In this document: positions 48,782 to 57,700 of the stretch, one piece after another
Layout of the letters: each line of letters begins with the position of its first letter
Numbering within the stretch: position 1 is the first letter of the stretch
From: Herbiconiux sp. SALV-R1
GTDB lineage: Bacteria; Actinomycetota; Actinomycetes; Actinomycetales; Microbacteriaceae
Assembly: GCF_013113715.1 (NCBI RefSeq)
Contig: NZ_CP053344.1
Location: forward strand, 682,001-746,000
Direction: 5' to 3'
DNA length: 64,000 nucleotides
Translations under genes and position numbers: made by a program
Notes under the pieces: model-generated
What the model saw: only the letters and a program-made list of their open reading frames with translations
What the model was told of the DNA's origin: nothing
The model's database searches: none

Positions 48782-50452
48782 ATGTCAGCACGCACCCGGT
48801 GGTTCGGACTGGTCTTCATCAGCTTGGCGGTGGCTCTCATCATCGTCGACTCCACCATCGTCAACGTCGCGATCCCCTCGATCATCGACGATCTGGGGAT
48901 AGATTCCACCCAGGTGCAGTGGGTGCAGGAGTCGTACACCCTCGTCTTCGCCGCCCTGCTCCTCGTCTTCGGCACACTCGCCGACCGGTTCGGACGACGG
49001 CGCATGCTGGTACTCGGCGTCATCGTGTTCGCCGGGGCGAGCATCCTCGCCGCCACCGCACCGAGCGGAGACCTCCTCATCGGCGCCCGCGTGGTGCAGG
49101 GCATCGGCGGCGCGATGGTGCTGCCCACCACCCTCTCCCTCATCAACGCCACCTTCCGCGGTCGCGAGCGCGCGCTCGCCTTCGCCATCTGGGGCTCCAC
49201 CATCGGGGGCATGACGGCCGTCGGCCCGCTGCTCGGCGGCTGGCTCACCACCTACTTCTCGTGGCGGTGGGCGTTCGGCATCAACATTCCGCTCGGCGTC
49301 GTCATCGTGGTGGGCGTGCTGCTGTTCGTGCGCGAGTCGCGAGAAGCGGATGCGCGTGCGGGAGCATCCGGCTCGGGCAGCACTCTCGGCGCCCCGAGCC
49401 GCATCGACGTCGTCGGCGCCCTGCTCTCCGTCGTCGCCAGCGCCAGCCTCGTCTTCGCCCTCATCGAGGGCCGCATCTACGGCTGGTGGCTCACCGACAC
49501 CGCCCCGTCGCTCGGCGACTGGACCTGGCCCTTCGACATCTCGCCCATCCCCTTCGCCTTCGCGCTCGCCGTCGTGGCGGGGGTCGCGTTCGTGCTCTGG
49601 GGCCGCCGCCGCATGCGCCGGGGCGAGAGCACGATGCTGCCGTTCGAGCTGTTCGGCATCCCGAGCTTCCGCAACGGCAACATCGCCGCGATGATCGTGT
49701 CGCTCGGCGAGTTCGGCATCATCCTCTCGCTGCCGCTGTGGCTCCAGAACGTGCTCGGCTTCGACGCGCTGCAGACGGGCTTCATCCTGCTTGCCCTCGC
49801 CATCGGATCATTCGTCGCCTCCGGTTTCGCCGGCGCGTTCGGCAACCGCATCCGCCCCGTCGTCATCGTGCGGGTCGGCCTCGCCGCCGAGATCGTGGGT
49901 GTCGCGGGCCTCGGCTTCGTGATCGGGCCCGACACCGCCTGGGGGCTCCTCATCCCGTTCCTCTTCGTCTACGGCTTCGGCGTGGGCCTCGCCACCGCGC
50001 AGCTCACGGGCGTCGTGCTGAAGGATGTTCCCCTCGAGCAGAGCGGTCAGGGCTCGGGCACGCAGAGCACGGCACGGCAGATCGGGTCGGCGCTCGGCAT
50101 CGCCATCCTGGGTACCGTGCTCTTCACCACGGCGGGCGCGCAGCTCGACGCGCGACTTGCTGACCGAGGGGTTCCGGATGCGACCCGCGACCAGGTGGTG
50201 ACCCAGGTCGTCGACAGCTCGGGCGCGGCCATCGCAGGGCTCGAGAAGGATCCGTCGATGGCCGACACCGTGGAGGATGCGAAGATCGCGTTCTCCGATG
50301 GCACCAAGTACTCGGCGTTCGCCGCCGCGGGATTCCTCGCGATCGGCTTCGCCGCGACGCTCTCGCTCGGTGGGGGATCCGCTACCGGGGCGGGCGGGGG
50401 AGCGGAGACAGCTCCTCGTGGTCGCAAGACCCCCGAAAACGGGGCTGTCTGA
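48782..50452 (+). CDS. DHA2-family (14-TM) MFS drug exporter
   Basis: A 556-residue MFS protein of the EmrB/QacA type. Motif D1 region VDSTIVNVAIPSI, motif A GTLADRFGRRRMLVLG, motif C-like AVGPLLGGWL, and about 14 hydrophobic helices. Substrates are typically hydrophobic drugs or cations exported by proton antiport. ATG 48782 is chosen because AGAAGG lies 8 bp upstream and the protein then begins ARTRWFGLVFISLA, a normal start; the frame opens earlier at GTG 48710, but that stretch contains an inverted repeat and leaves only 18 bp to the divergent gene. A Gly-rich cytoplasmic tail ends the protein. Confidence 0.88.
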   Translation: MSARTRWFGLVFISLAVALIIVDSTIVNVAIPSIIDDLGIDSTQVQWVQESYTLVFAALLLVFGTLADRFGRRRMLVLGVIVFAGASILAATAPSGDLLIGARVVQGIGGAMVLPTTLSLINATFRGRERALAFAIWGSTIGGMTAVGPLLGGWLTTYFSWRWAFGINIPLGVVIVVGVLLFVRESREADARAGASGSGSTLGAPSRIDVVGALLSVVASASLVFALIEGRIYGWWLTDTAPSLGDWTWPFDISPIPFAFALAVVAGVAFVLWGRRRMRRGESTMLPFELFGIPSFRNGNIAAMIVSLGEFGIILSLPLWLQNVLGFDALQTGFILLALAIGSFVASGFAGAFGNRIRPVVIVRVGLAAEIVGVAGLGFVIGPDTAWGLLIPFLFVYGFGVGLATAQLTGVVLKDVPLEQSGQGSGTQSTARQIGSALGIAILGTVLFTTAGAQLDARLADRGVPDATRDQVVTQVVDSSGAAIAGLEKDPSMADTVEDAKIAFSDGTKYSAFAAAGFLAIGFAATLSLGGGSATGAGGGAETAPRGRKTPENGAV

Positions 50453-50523
50453 GCACTGGTCGACAGTCGTAGCCTTCGGTGTGCCGCCCGTAGTGGCGAC
50501 CCCGACCCGAATGCGACGACCCG

Positions 50524-51567
50524 ATGACGACTCCTCCCGCCGCCCCCGGCTGGTACGCCGACCCGAACGACCCGCGCCAGCAGCGCTGGTGGGACGGCAC
50601 CCGCTGGACCGAATTCACCACAGCCTGGGCCCAGAACTCGAACACGGAGTTCGCGCCCCTGCCGACACCGGATGCTCGGCGAGCGCGGACGACGAAGCGG
50701 TGGCGCCCGAGCCTCACCACCTGGATCGTCGCGGCGATCGCCGTGCTGCTCGCCCTCATCGGCGCGACCCGCACCGGCTTCGGCGGCTTCCTCGTCGTGC
50801 TGGCCCTGTTCGGCATCGGAGCCGGCATCTACACCCTCGCGACCCGGCGGGCGGGGTGGCTCAACCTCCCCCGCACGAAGGGTGCGGGCGGTGCGGCGCT
50901 CGGCATCTCCGTTGCGGTCCTGCTGCTAGGTGCGCTGGTGGCACCGCGTCCGGTCGCCACCGAACTGGCGAGCGGGCAGGGCGACGACACGACGCTCAGT
51001 GCGGAGAGCGGCACGAGCCAGAACTCGGAGTCGACGTCGGCACCGGCGTCGAAACCCACCGCGACCCCGAAGCCGACCGCGACTCCGAAGCCGACCCCGA
51101 CCCCTAAGGCTGCCCCGTCTCTCGTCATGGTCGACGTCCCCGAGGCCATCGCCCACGGCTCCTCGACCTACGAAGACCCGACTGTCGACGTCGGCACGAA
51201 CATCGTCGTCACCGCCGGAGTCCCTGGCGAGATGGTCACCCGCTGGGAGCTCACCGTCGTCGACGGCGTCGAAACCGCCCGCCGCCTCGTCTCCGAGACG
51301 ATCACCGTCGCCCCGATCGACGAGGTCACCGCCATCGGCACCCGCCAGCCCCCACCCCCGCCCGCTCCCGAGCCTGAGCCCGAGGCTGCCGTCCCCGGCG
51401 GCGGCTGCGACCCCAACTACGCCGGGGCCTGCGTCCCCATCGACTCCGACGTCGACTGCGCCGGTGGCAGCGGCAACGGCCCCTCCTACGTGCAGGGCCC
51501 TGTCCAGGTCATCGGCACCGACATCTACGACCTCGACCGCGACGGCGACGGCATCGCCTGCGACTGA
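50524..51567 (+). CDS. DUF2510, G5 and excalibur domain membrane protein
   Basis: A 347-residue protein. Residues 8-35 are DUF2510 (APGWYADPNDPRQQRWWDG). Two membrane segments follow around 65-105, and another near 125-140. After a Thr/Pro/Lys-repeat linker (repeated TATPKP units) comes a G5-like domain (residues about 200-285: NIVVTAGVPGEMVTRWELTV), then a Pro/Glu linker and a C-terminal excalibur domain with the calcium-binding DLDRDGDGIACD and paired cysteines. The external part probably binds wall polymers (G5) and calcium. Function unknown. A hairpin (51583-51598) follows the stop. Confidence 0.85.
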   Translation: MTTPPAAPGWYADPNDPRQQRWWDGTRWTEFTTAWAQNSNTEFAPLPTPDARRARTTKRWRPSLTTWIVAAIAVLLALIGATRTGFGGFLVVLALFGIGAGIYTLATRRAGWLNLPRTKGAGGAALGISVAVLLLGALVAPRPVATELASGQGDDTTLSAESGTSQNSESTSAPASKPTATPKPTATPKPTPTPKAAPSLVMVDVPEAIAHGSSTYEDPTVDVGTNIVVTAGVPGEMVTRWELTVVDGVETARRLVSETITVAPIDEVTAIGTRQPPPPPAPEPEPEAAVPGGGCDPNYAGACVPIDSDVDCAGGSGNGPSYVQGPVQVIGTDIYDLDRDGDGIACD

Positions 51568-51582
51568 GCCCTCAGAGGTTCC

Positions 51583-51598
51583 GCCCCCTTCTGGGGGC
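51583..51598 (+). terminator. Short GC hairpin terminator
   Basis: GCCCCC (51583-51588), TTCT loop, GGGGGC (51593-51598), 16 bp after the stop of the excalibur-domain gene. There is no uninterrupted T-run, only a T-rich GGTCTGTTG, so termination efficiency is uncertain. Confidence 0.5.
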
Positions 51599-51683
51599 AG
51601 CTGGTCTGTTGAGTGCCAGGTGAGGTTGTCACTACGGTTGTCGATTGTGCGCGCGAAAGACGGCGCACACGGGGGAGAGTGCA

Positions 51684-54600
51684 ATGCCGCGTCGTGTCGT
51701 GAGCAGGGTCGCGGGTCGGTTTCCGCGGCGGTCGGGTCGGGCGTGGATGGCCGGGGGCGCAGCGGTGCTGCTCGCAACCGGACTGATCTCGGCGACCGGC
51801 GGTGCCGCATCCGCAGCGGTCTCGGCCGCCCCGGTGACCACCGTCGACGCCCAGGCGCTGCTTCCCGTCGAGCGCATCGCAGGCGACGACCGCTTCGGCA
51901 CCTCCGCCGCCATCAGTGCCGCGAGCGTCGAGCCCGGCGTCGAGACCCTCTTCATCGCCAGTGGGGAGAGCTTTCCCGACGCGCTCGCCGGCGCGCCGCT
52001 CGCCGGTGCCGAGAGGTCCGCGGTGCTCCTGACCGCTCGCGACAGCCTTCCCGACGCCGTGCGTGCCGAGATCCGACGCCTCGAGCCGCAACGCATCGTC
52101 GTGTTCGGAGGCACCGGCACCATCAGCGCTCGCGTCGCCGACGAGCTCCAGGGCCTTGCCGCGACGGGCGAGGTCGACCGTCTCGCCGGAACGGATCGGT
52201 TCTCCACCTCGGCGGCGATCAGCAAGGCGAGCACGGAGCAGGGTGTGCCGACGGTGTTCGTCGCGAGCGGCGAGTCGTTCCCCGACGCACTCTCCGGTGC
52301 GCCCATCGCGGGTAGTGCAGGCGCCCCCGTGCTCCTGACCGCTCGCGACTCCCTCCCGGGCAGTGTGCGGGCCGAGCTGCAGCGGCTGAAGCCGACCCGC
52401 ATCGTGCTGTTCGGCGGTGCAGGCACCATCAGCGACGCTGTGGCCGACGAACTCCGCACGCTCGCCACGAGCGGTGACGTCTCGCGCCTCGCCGGTGCCG
52501 ACCGCTACTCCACCTCGGCCGCCATCAGCGGCTCCTCCATCGCCGCGGGTGCCCCGGTGGCCTTCGTCGCGAGCGGCGAATCGTTCCCCGACGCCCTCTC
52601 CGGCGCACCTTTCGCCGGGCTCTCGGATGCGCCGGTACTGCTCACCGCCCGCGGATCGCTCCCCGACAGTGTGCGCGGTGAGCTCATCCGTCTGCAGCCG
52701 CAGAAGATCGTGCTCTTCGGCGGACCAGGCACGATCAGCGACGCCGTCGCCAAGCAGCTCGCGTCGCTCAGGCTGCAGAGCTCGCTCGCGGTGTCGAAGC
52801 TTCAGGCGGTCGCGGAGTCGCACCGTGTCGGCCTCGCCTGGGAGAACCCCGCCGATGCCGCGTTCGCCGGGGTGAGCATCCGTCGTTCCTCCGACGGCAC
52901 GCCACCGGCCACACCGTTCTCGGGCGAGGCGGTCGCGACCCTCGACGACCGCGCCGCGACCTCCTACGTCGACGAGACGGTGGCGCCCGGTTCGGGCTAC
53001 CAGTACTCGGTGTTCGCCCTCGACGCCTCGGGCGCGATCGGTGCCGCTGTCTCGGTGGGGGTCGACACGACCGGGGTCGCCGAGCTCTCCGCCGCGGTGA
53101 CGGTCTCCGCAGGCTCTGCTGCGACCGTCGGCCTGTCGGAAGGCATCGACAGGGTCGAGCGGATCGACCCGTGGACCTCCGCCGACGGCCTGCTCACAGC
53201 ACTCGTCACCGAGGGTGGTTCACTGCAGATCAGTGCATCGCGCACGGTCGAGAGCGGTGAGACGGATGCGCTCATCACCGGTTCGGGATGTCGCGCCGAG
53301 ACGTGCGGAGTCGCCTTCGCCGCGACCATCTCGGTGTCGACGCTCACGCTCGCCGAGGCTGCCCGGGTCGAGTACGCGTTCACCGAGCCCTCGGCCGACC
53401 GGGTCGCCGAGGCGACCCTCACCGTCGCCGGCGGCTCGGCGCTCGCCGACGAACTCCTCGTCACGCTGGGCACCGACGTCGAACCGGGCCAGGCGTGGCA
53501 GGCCGAGAGCATCGCCGCGGTGACCGGAGCGCTCGTCACCGCGTCGTTCGAAGAGCTCGGGGTCTACGAGCTGCGATGGCCCGAGCCGCCCGCCGACCTG
53601 GCCGCACTCATCGGCCAAATCGCGTCGACCGAAGGGGTCGCCGAGGTGAGCCGGTCGATCCTCGCACCGATCGGCGATCAGGCGCTGCCGCCGGGCGACT
53701 GGAACGACGACGGGCAGGCGGGCACCTGGCACCTGCGTCAGGTGCGCGCACCCCAGGCCTGGGACTCCTCGACCGGAACGGACGTGCCGGTCGGAATCGT
53801 CGATGGCGGCACGGTCGCCGACGACCACGAAGACCTGAATGTGGCATCGGTCCTCCACGCGAAGCAGCCCGACGAGCATGCCACCCACGTCGCCGGTCTC
53901 GCCTGCGCCGCCGCGAATGGCAAGGGCGTCGTCGGGGCGGCATGGGGCTGCCCCGTCACGAGCATCGGGCTCGGCTCGCTGGGCTCGGACACCGACAGGG
54001 ACTCCTGGCTTCGCGCCTACAAGACGATCTTCGAGTCGGCGGCGGTGATGGCCGCATCCGATCAGGTGCGTGTCGTCAACATGAGTCTCGGGCGGAACAC
54101 CGAGGAAGGCGGGTGCGTCTCGAAGGCGCTCAACGACGAACTCAACGCCGAGGTGTCGGAGGCCGCAGGCATGTTCCGCCGCCTCTTCAACGGCGCAACC
54201 GGCCGCGACATCGTGTGGACGCTGTCGGCGGGCAACAACTGCGGTGTCGGTGTGCACAGCCCGATGGGCAAGAGCTGGGCCCTGCCCAACGTCATCTCCG
54301 TCGCCGCCAACAACTCCGACGGCACCCTTGCCTGGTTCTCGAACTACGGGCCCGAGGTCGAGGTGTCGGCCGGGGGCGGGTACGGGATCGGACTCGCCGG
54401 CGGTGACGAGGGCGTGTGGAGCACCACAAGCACTCAGAGCGGATGCGGACTGTTCGGCTGGTTCCGCTGCCGCGGCTACGGTCAGATGGCGGGAACCTCG
54501 ATGGCGGCGCCCATCGTCGCGGGTGTCGCCGCGCTCGTCATCGGCGCCCGCCCTGAGCTCACGGCAGCGGAGGTGGGGAGCTGCATCGTCTCGACGGCCG

Positions 54601-55349
54601 GAACCAACACCCCGACGGTGAAGAAGCGAACCGACGAGAAGGACACCAAGCCGCTGCCCTATGCCGGGTCGATCCCTGTCGTCGACGCCGAGGCGGCGGT
54701 CGCCTGTGCGAAGGAGGGGCCCACGGGCGGCGACGTGCTGCTGCTCGGAGGAGGTGACCGCACCGCATCCGGGAACGGCACCGACATGGGTGACCTCGCT
54801 GCTGCGTTCGCCTCCTTCGGTCGCACAGTGGCGCGCGCGGAGACCATGCCCGACGACCTCTCCGGGTTCGGGCAGATCTGGTACGTCGACACGAACGCGC
54901 TGAGCGGCGAGGAAGTCGATCGGCTCGTCGACTACGTCGCGGCGGGCAACGGGGTGTACCTCACCGGCGAGTGGGGCTGCTGCTCGTCGACCGACACGAG
55001 CATCGAGGTCATCAACAGGGTGACCACCGGCGGCGACGTGGCGTTCGCGGGCGAGGACGGGAACGACGTGCTCTTCACGAGCACCGGGCCGAAGTCGCTC
55101 CGAACCAGCCCGAACGCGGTGAACGAGCTGCTCGCCAGTTCGCCGGGCAGCCTCTCCGGGGTTGCGCCCCGCAACACGGTCGGGGTGGCGGACGACCCGT
55201 CGCGTGCCGTCGTGGCCGCCTGGAACGGCTCCGACGTCGAAGGCGGCGGCAAGGTCGCCATCGTCATGGACATCAACTGGGTCGCCCAGCAATACCGCGG
55301 CCCCGCCTGGAAACCCTTCGTCGAGAACCTCGTCGCCTGCCTCGACTAA
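51684..55349 (+). CDS. Cell-wall-anchored subtilisin-like serine protease with three CWB2 repeats
   Basis: A 1,221-residue exported protein. Signal peptide about 1-45 (basic, then AWMAGGAAVLLATGLIS, ending AASAAVSAA). Residues about 55-345 are three cell-wall-binding-repeat-2 units (RIAGDDRFGTSAAIS, RLAGTDRFSTSAAIS, RLAGADRYSTSAAIS, each with VFGG/LFGG), which attach to secondary wall polymers. A fibronectin-like and a beta-rich region follow. The S8 peptidase spans about 690-990 with Asp in VGIVDGG, His in HATHVAGL and Ser in GTSMAAPIVAGV, all intact. A C-terminal GATase-like/beta domain has GDVLLLGGGD and VYLTGEWG. GGGGGAGAG precedes ATG 51684. Substrate unknown. Confidence 0.88.
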   Translation: MPRRVVSRVAGRFPRRSGRAWMAGGAAVLLATGLISATGGAASAAVSAAPVTTVDAQALLPVERIAGDDRFGTSAAISAASVEPGVETLFIASGESFPDALAGAPLAGAERSAVLLTARDSLPDAVRAEIRRLEPQRIVVFGGTGTISARVADELQGLAATGEVDRLAGTDRFSTSAAISKASTEQGVPTVFVASGESFPDALSGAPIAGSAGAPVLLTARDSLPGSVRAELQRLKPTRIVLFGGAGTISDAVADELRTLATSGDVSRLAGADRYSTSAAISGSSIAAGAPVAFVASGESFPDALSGAPFAGLSDAPVLLTARGSLPDSVRGELIRLQPQKIVLFGGPGTISDAVAKQLASLRLQSSLAVSKLQAVAESHRVGLAWENPADAAFAGVSIRRSSDGTPPATPFSGEAVATLDDRAATSYVDETVAPGSGYQYSVFALDASGAIGAAVSVGVDTTGVAELSAAVTVSAGSAATVGLSEGIDRVERIDPWTSADGLLTALVTEGGSLQISASRTVESGETDALITGSGCRAETCGVAFAATISVSTLTLAEAARVEYAFTEPSADRVAEATLTVAGGSALADELLVTLGTDVEPGQAWQAESIAAVTGALVTASFEELGVYELRWPEPPADLAALIGQIASTEGVAEVSRSILAPIGDQALPPGDWNDDGQAGTWHLRQVRAPQAWDSSTGTDVPVGIVDGGTVADDHEDLNVASVLHAKQPDEHATHVAGLACAAANGKGVVGAAWGCPVTSIGLGSLGSDTDRDSWLRAYKTIFESAAVMAASDQVRVVNMSLGRNTEEGGCVSKALNDELNAEVSEAAGMFRRLFNGATGRDIVWTLSAGNNCGVGVHSPMGKSWALPNVISVAANNSDGTLAWFSNYGPEVEVSAGGGYGIGLAGGDEGVWSTTSTQSGCGLFGWFRCRGYGQMAGTSMAAPIVAGVAALVIGARPELTAAEVGSCIVSTAGTNTPTVKKRTDEKDTKPLPYAGSIPVVDAEAAVACAKEGPTGGDVLLLGGGDRTASGNGTDMGDLAAAFASFGRTVARAETMPDDLSGFGQIWYVDTNALSGEEVDRLVDYVAAGNGVYLTGEWGCCSSTDTSIEVINRVTTGGDVAFAGEDGNDVLFTSTGPKSLRTSPNAVNELLASSPGSLSGVAPRNTVGVADDPSRAVVAAWNGSDVEGGGKVAIVMDINWVAQQYRGPAWKPFVENLVACLD

Positions 55350-55382
55350 GTCCCCCCCGCCGGTTCATCGCGCTACTGGGTG

Positions 55383-55450
55383 TCAGCCCAGGTTCCAAGG
55401 ATTGATGAGGTCGATGTCGAGGTCTTCGAAGTCGGAGAGAACACAATCAC
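55383..55450 (-). pseudogene. VapC (PIN toxin) remnant with internal deletion
   Basis: Reading down from the GTG at 55450, which overlaps the antitoxin stop as in intact vapBC operons, the first codons are M-I-V, as in VapC. Then, in another frame, comes RDCVLSDFEDLDIDLINPW and a stop at 55383-55385, the typical last turn of a PIN-domain toxin (DFxxxxxDxxNPW). About 110-120 codons between are missing, including all catalytic acids. Confidence 0.7.
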
Positions 55451-55659
55451 GAGAAATCGATCCTCCTCGGCGCGGATCGAGCGGGAAGCACGAGCTCCTC
55501 GTCGTCTCCGCTCACGCGACCGACGGAGCGGACCTCGGACGCGAGCGCCAACCACGCCCGCACGAGTCCAGCCTCGGCGACGGCCTCGGTCAGAATCGCT
55601 CGAACTTCTGACTCCATCGAGCGCCGGTGGGCGGCGGCGCGCTCGCGCTCACGAAGCTC
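55447..55659 (-). pseudogene. FitA/VapB-type antitoxin remnant, N-terminus missing
   Basis: The frame encodes LRERERAAAHRRSMESEVRA and on through ILTEAVAEAGL to PARSAPRRIDFS and TGA (55447-55449). This matches the helical core and tail of FitA/VapB antitoxins, whose N-terminal DNA-binding ribbon (normally MATLxIRxLDD) is gone: upstream the frame runs into the end of the SDR gene (stop at 55662). Together with the deleted vapC this is a dead toxin-antitoxin locus. It accounts for the 312-bp stretch (55350-55661) that otherwise has no gene. Confidence 0.72.
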
Positions 55660-55661
55660 CG

Positions 55662-56600
55662 TCAGCGGATGGGCACCCCCGTCAGTTGCAGGGAGAGGTC
55701 CCAGAGGCGGGCGGCGTCGGCGGGGGAGGTGAGGCGGGAGTAGAGGGGCTGTTCGGCGGGGGCACCGCCGACGTGGCCGAGGCCGCGGGGGCCGTAGAGG
55801 CGGCCGCCGACCGCATCCGGGCTGGTGGCGGCGTAGAGGGCGGGGAGGGCTGCCGAGTCGACGGTGCCGACCAGGATGCCCCGCGCAGACAGGAAGCGGA
55901 TGAGCCGGCGCCCCGCCGCGTCGGTCGAGCGACCGAGCTCGGGCCGTGCCGCGAGCAGGCTCGTGGGGGCGACGCCCGGGTGGGAGAGGTTGCTCGAGAT
56001 GCCCCAGCCCTCCGCGCGGCTGCGGCGGTCGAGCTCGAGCGCGAAGAGGCCGAAGGCGATCTTCGAGCTGCTGTAGGCGCGCATGCCGTTGTAGGAATGC
56101 GTCCAGTTGGGGTCGTCCCAGTTCACGGCGCCCGAGTTCGCGGCGACGCTGATCTGCGAGGTCACCCGCGCACGCCCGGCACGCAGCAGCGGCAGCAGTT
56201 CGCCGACGAGGGCGACGTGACCGAGGTGGTTGGTGCCGAACTGCAGCTCGAAGCCGTCGGCGGTCTCCTGCCGGTCGGGCGGGGTCATGACCCCTGCGTT
56301 GTTGATGAGCAGGTGGATCGGGTCTCCGGATGCGCGGAGCTCGTCACCGAGAGCGGCCACCGAGGCCAGCGACGACAGGTCGAGGTCGTGCAGGGTGACC
56401 GACGCCTCCGGAGCCGACTCGAGAATCGTCGCGACAGCCCGCTCGCCCTTGGCACGGTTGCGCACCGGCAGCACGAGCGACGCACCCGCGGCCGCGAGGC
56501 GGGTGGCGATGACGAGGCCGATGCCGTCGCTGGCCCCTGTGACGAGGGCGCGGCGACCGGTGAGGTCGGGGAGGGTGAGGTCGGGGTGGGGGCGTGGCAT
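55662..56600 (-). CDS. SDR-family oxidoreductase (retinol-dehydrogenase-like)
   Basis: A 312-residue [15 protein letters not shown] cofactor loop, PVRNRAKGE after strand 2 (Arg, NADP preference), [19 protein letters not shown], and [11 protein letters not shown] (Tyr-x3-Lys). The order resembles WW-domain oxidoreductase/retinol dehydrogenase-like actinobacterial SDRs. ATG 56600 gives the normal start; the frame stays open well upstream as the shadow of the regulator gene. It is divergent from an XRE/MmyB regulator, a recurrent pairing in actinobacteria, so it is probably its target. Confidence 0.9.
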   Translation of the reverse strand: MPRPHPDLTLPDLTGRRALVTGASDGIGLVIATRLAAAGASLVLPVRNRAKGERAVATILESAPEASVTLHDLDLSSLASVAALGDELRASGDPIHLLINNAGVMTPPDRQETADGFELQFGTNHLGHVALVGELLPLLRAGRARVTSQISVAANSGAVNWDDPNWTHSYNGMRAYSSSKIAFGLFALELDRRSRAEGWGISSNLSHPGVAPTSLLAARPELGRSTDAAGRRLIRFLSARGILVGTVDSAALPALYAATSPDAVGGRLYGPRGLGHVGGAPAEQPLYSRLTSPADAARLWDLSLQLTGVPIR

Positions 56601-56759
56601 GGTGGGCTCCTTCGAGGTGATGCTGCGGTGGCGAGGTGCGATGCCTCCATACTCGCGGCGCAGGAGGCCCGCGTTCAGGGCCTCCGCATCCTGGGATCGA
56701 CGGTCCGTGGATGCGCGTCGCCGGGTCGTATAGAAAGGAGGCGACGAGAGGGCACCCAG

Positions 56760-57605
56760 ATGGACATCGACCGAGCCGGCCTCGCCGAGTTCCTCCGCCG
56801 GCGCCGCGAGTCGCTGCAGCCGAGCGACGTCGGGCTGCCCCAGGGCGTGCGTCGGCGCACGAGTGGACTCCGCCGTGAAGAGGTCGCGGTGCTGTGCAAC
56901 ATGTCGGCCGACTACTACTCCAGGCTCGAGCGCGAACGCGGGCCGCAGCCCTCGGAGCAGATGATCGCCTCGATCGCCCAGGGTCTGCACCTCTCGCTCG
57001 CCGAACGCGACCACTTGTTCCGCCTGGCCGGGCACAACCCTCCCGCGCAGGGCGGGGCGGGGGAACACATCAGCCCGGGCATGCTGCGCATTCTCGACCG
57101 ACTCGACGACACCCCGGCCGAGATCGTCACCGAGCTGGGCGAGACGCTGCGGCAGAGCAGGCTCGGTGTCGCGCTCACCGGCGACCTCACGCGCTACACC
57201 GGGCCCGAACGCAGCCTCGGGTTCCGGTGGTTCACGCGTGCCGACACCCGCGAGCTGTACGCGCCCGAGGAGCACGAGTTCCTCACCCGTCTGTTCACCG
57301 CGGGCCTCCGCGAACTCGCCACGAAGCGCGGGCCGGGCTCACGGGCAGCCGGGTTCGTCGATCTGCTGCTGGAGCGCAGCCCCGAGTTCCGCGCCACCTG
57401 GGCGCTGCACGAGGTCGGCCTGCGGCCGCGTGACACCAAGCACTTCGTGCACCCCGAACTCGGCGAGCTCGAGCTGACGTGCCAGAGCCTCGTCGACGCG
57501 GAGAGCTCGCAGATGCTGCTCGTGTACACCGCGGTTCCCGGCAGCGAGAGCCACGAGAAGCTGCAGCTGCTCTCGGTGATCGGGACGCAGGCGCTGCGCA
57601 GCTAA
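56760..57605 (+). CDS. XRE-family regulator with MmyB-like ligand-binding domain
   Basis: A 281-residue regulator. HTH_31/XRE domain about 8-80 ([50 protein letters not shown]), followed by the MmyB-like PAS-type domain with [31 protein letters not shown] and [16 protein letters not shown]. MmyB-type regulators are thought to bind small lipophilic ligands and repress a neighbouring SDR gene. AAAGGAGG lies about 20 bp upstream, rather far from ATG 56760. Confidence 0.9.
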   Translation: MDIDRAGLAEFLRRRRESLQPSDVGLPQGVRRRTSGLRREEVAVLCNMSADYYSRLERERGPQPSEQMIASIAQGLHLSLAERDHLFRLAGHNPPAQGGAGEHISPGMLRILDRLDDTPAEIVTELGETLRQSRLGVALTGDLTRYTGPERSLGFRWFTRADTRELYAPEEHEFLTRLFTAGLRELATKRGPGSRAAGFVDLLLERSPEFRATWALHEVGLRPRDTKHFVHPELGELELTCQSLVDAESSQMLLVYTAVPGSESHEKLQLLSVIGTQALRS

Positions 57606-57700
57606 GGGGTGAGCCGAGCGACGGATGCGCGGCCGCGAGGGCGAGCCGGCTCAGTCGACGGCTCGACCGGCACGCCAGATGCGCGGCGCGCGCCAGCCCC

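Noticed and set aside
56601-57275. N-terminal extension of the SDR frame (to 537 residues)
   Set aside because: It is antisense to the XRE/MmyB regulator, whose motifs are complete; the SDR begins normally at 56600.
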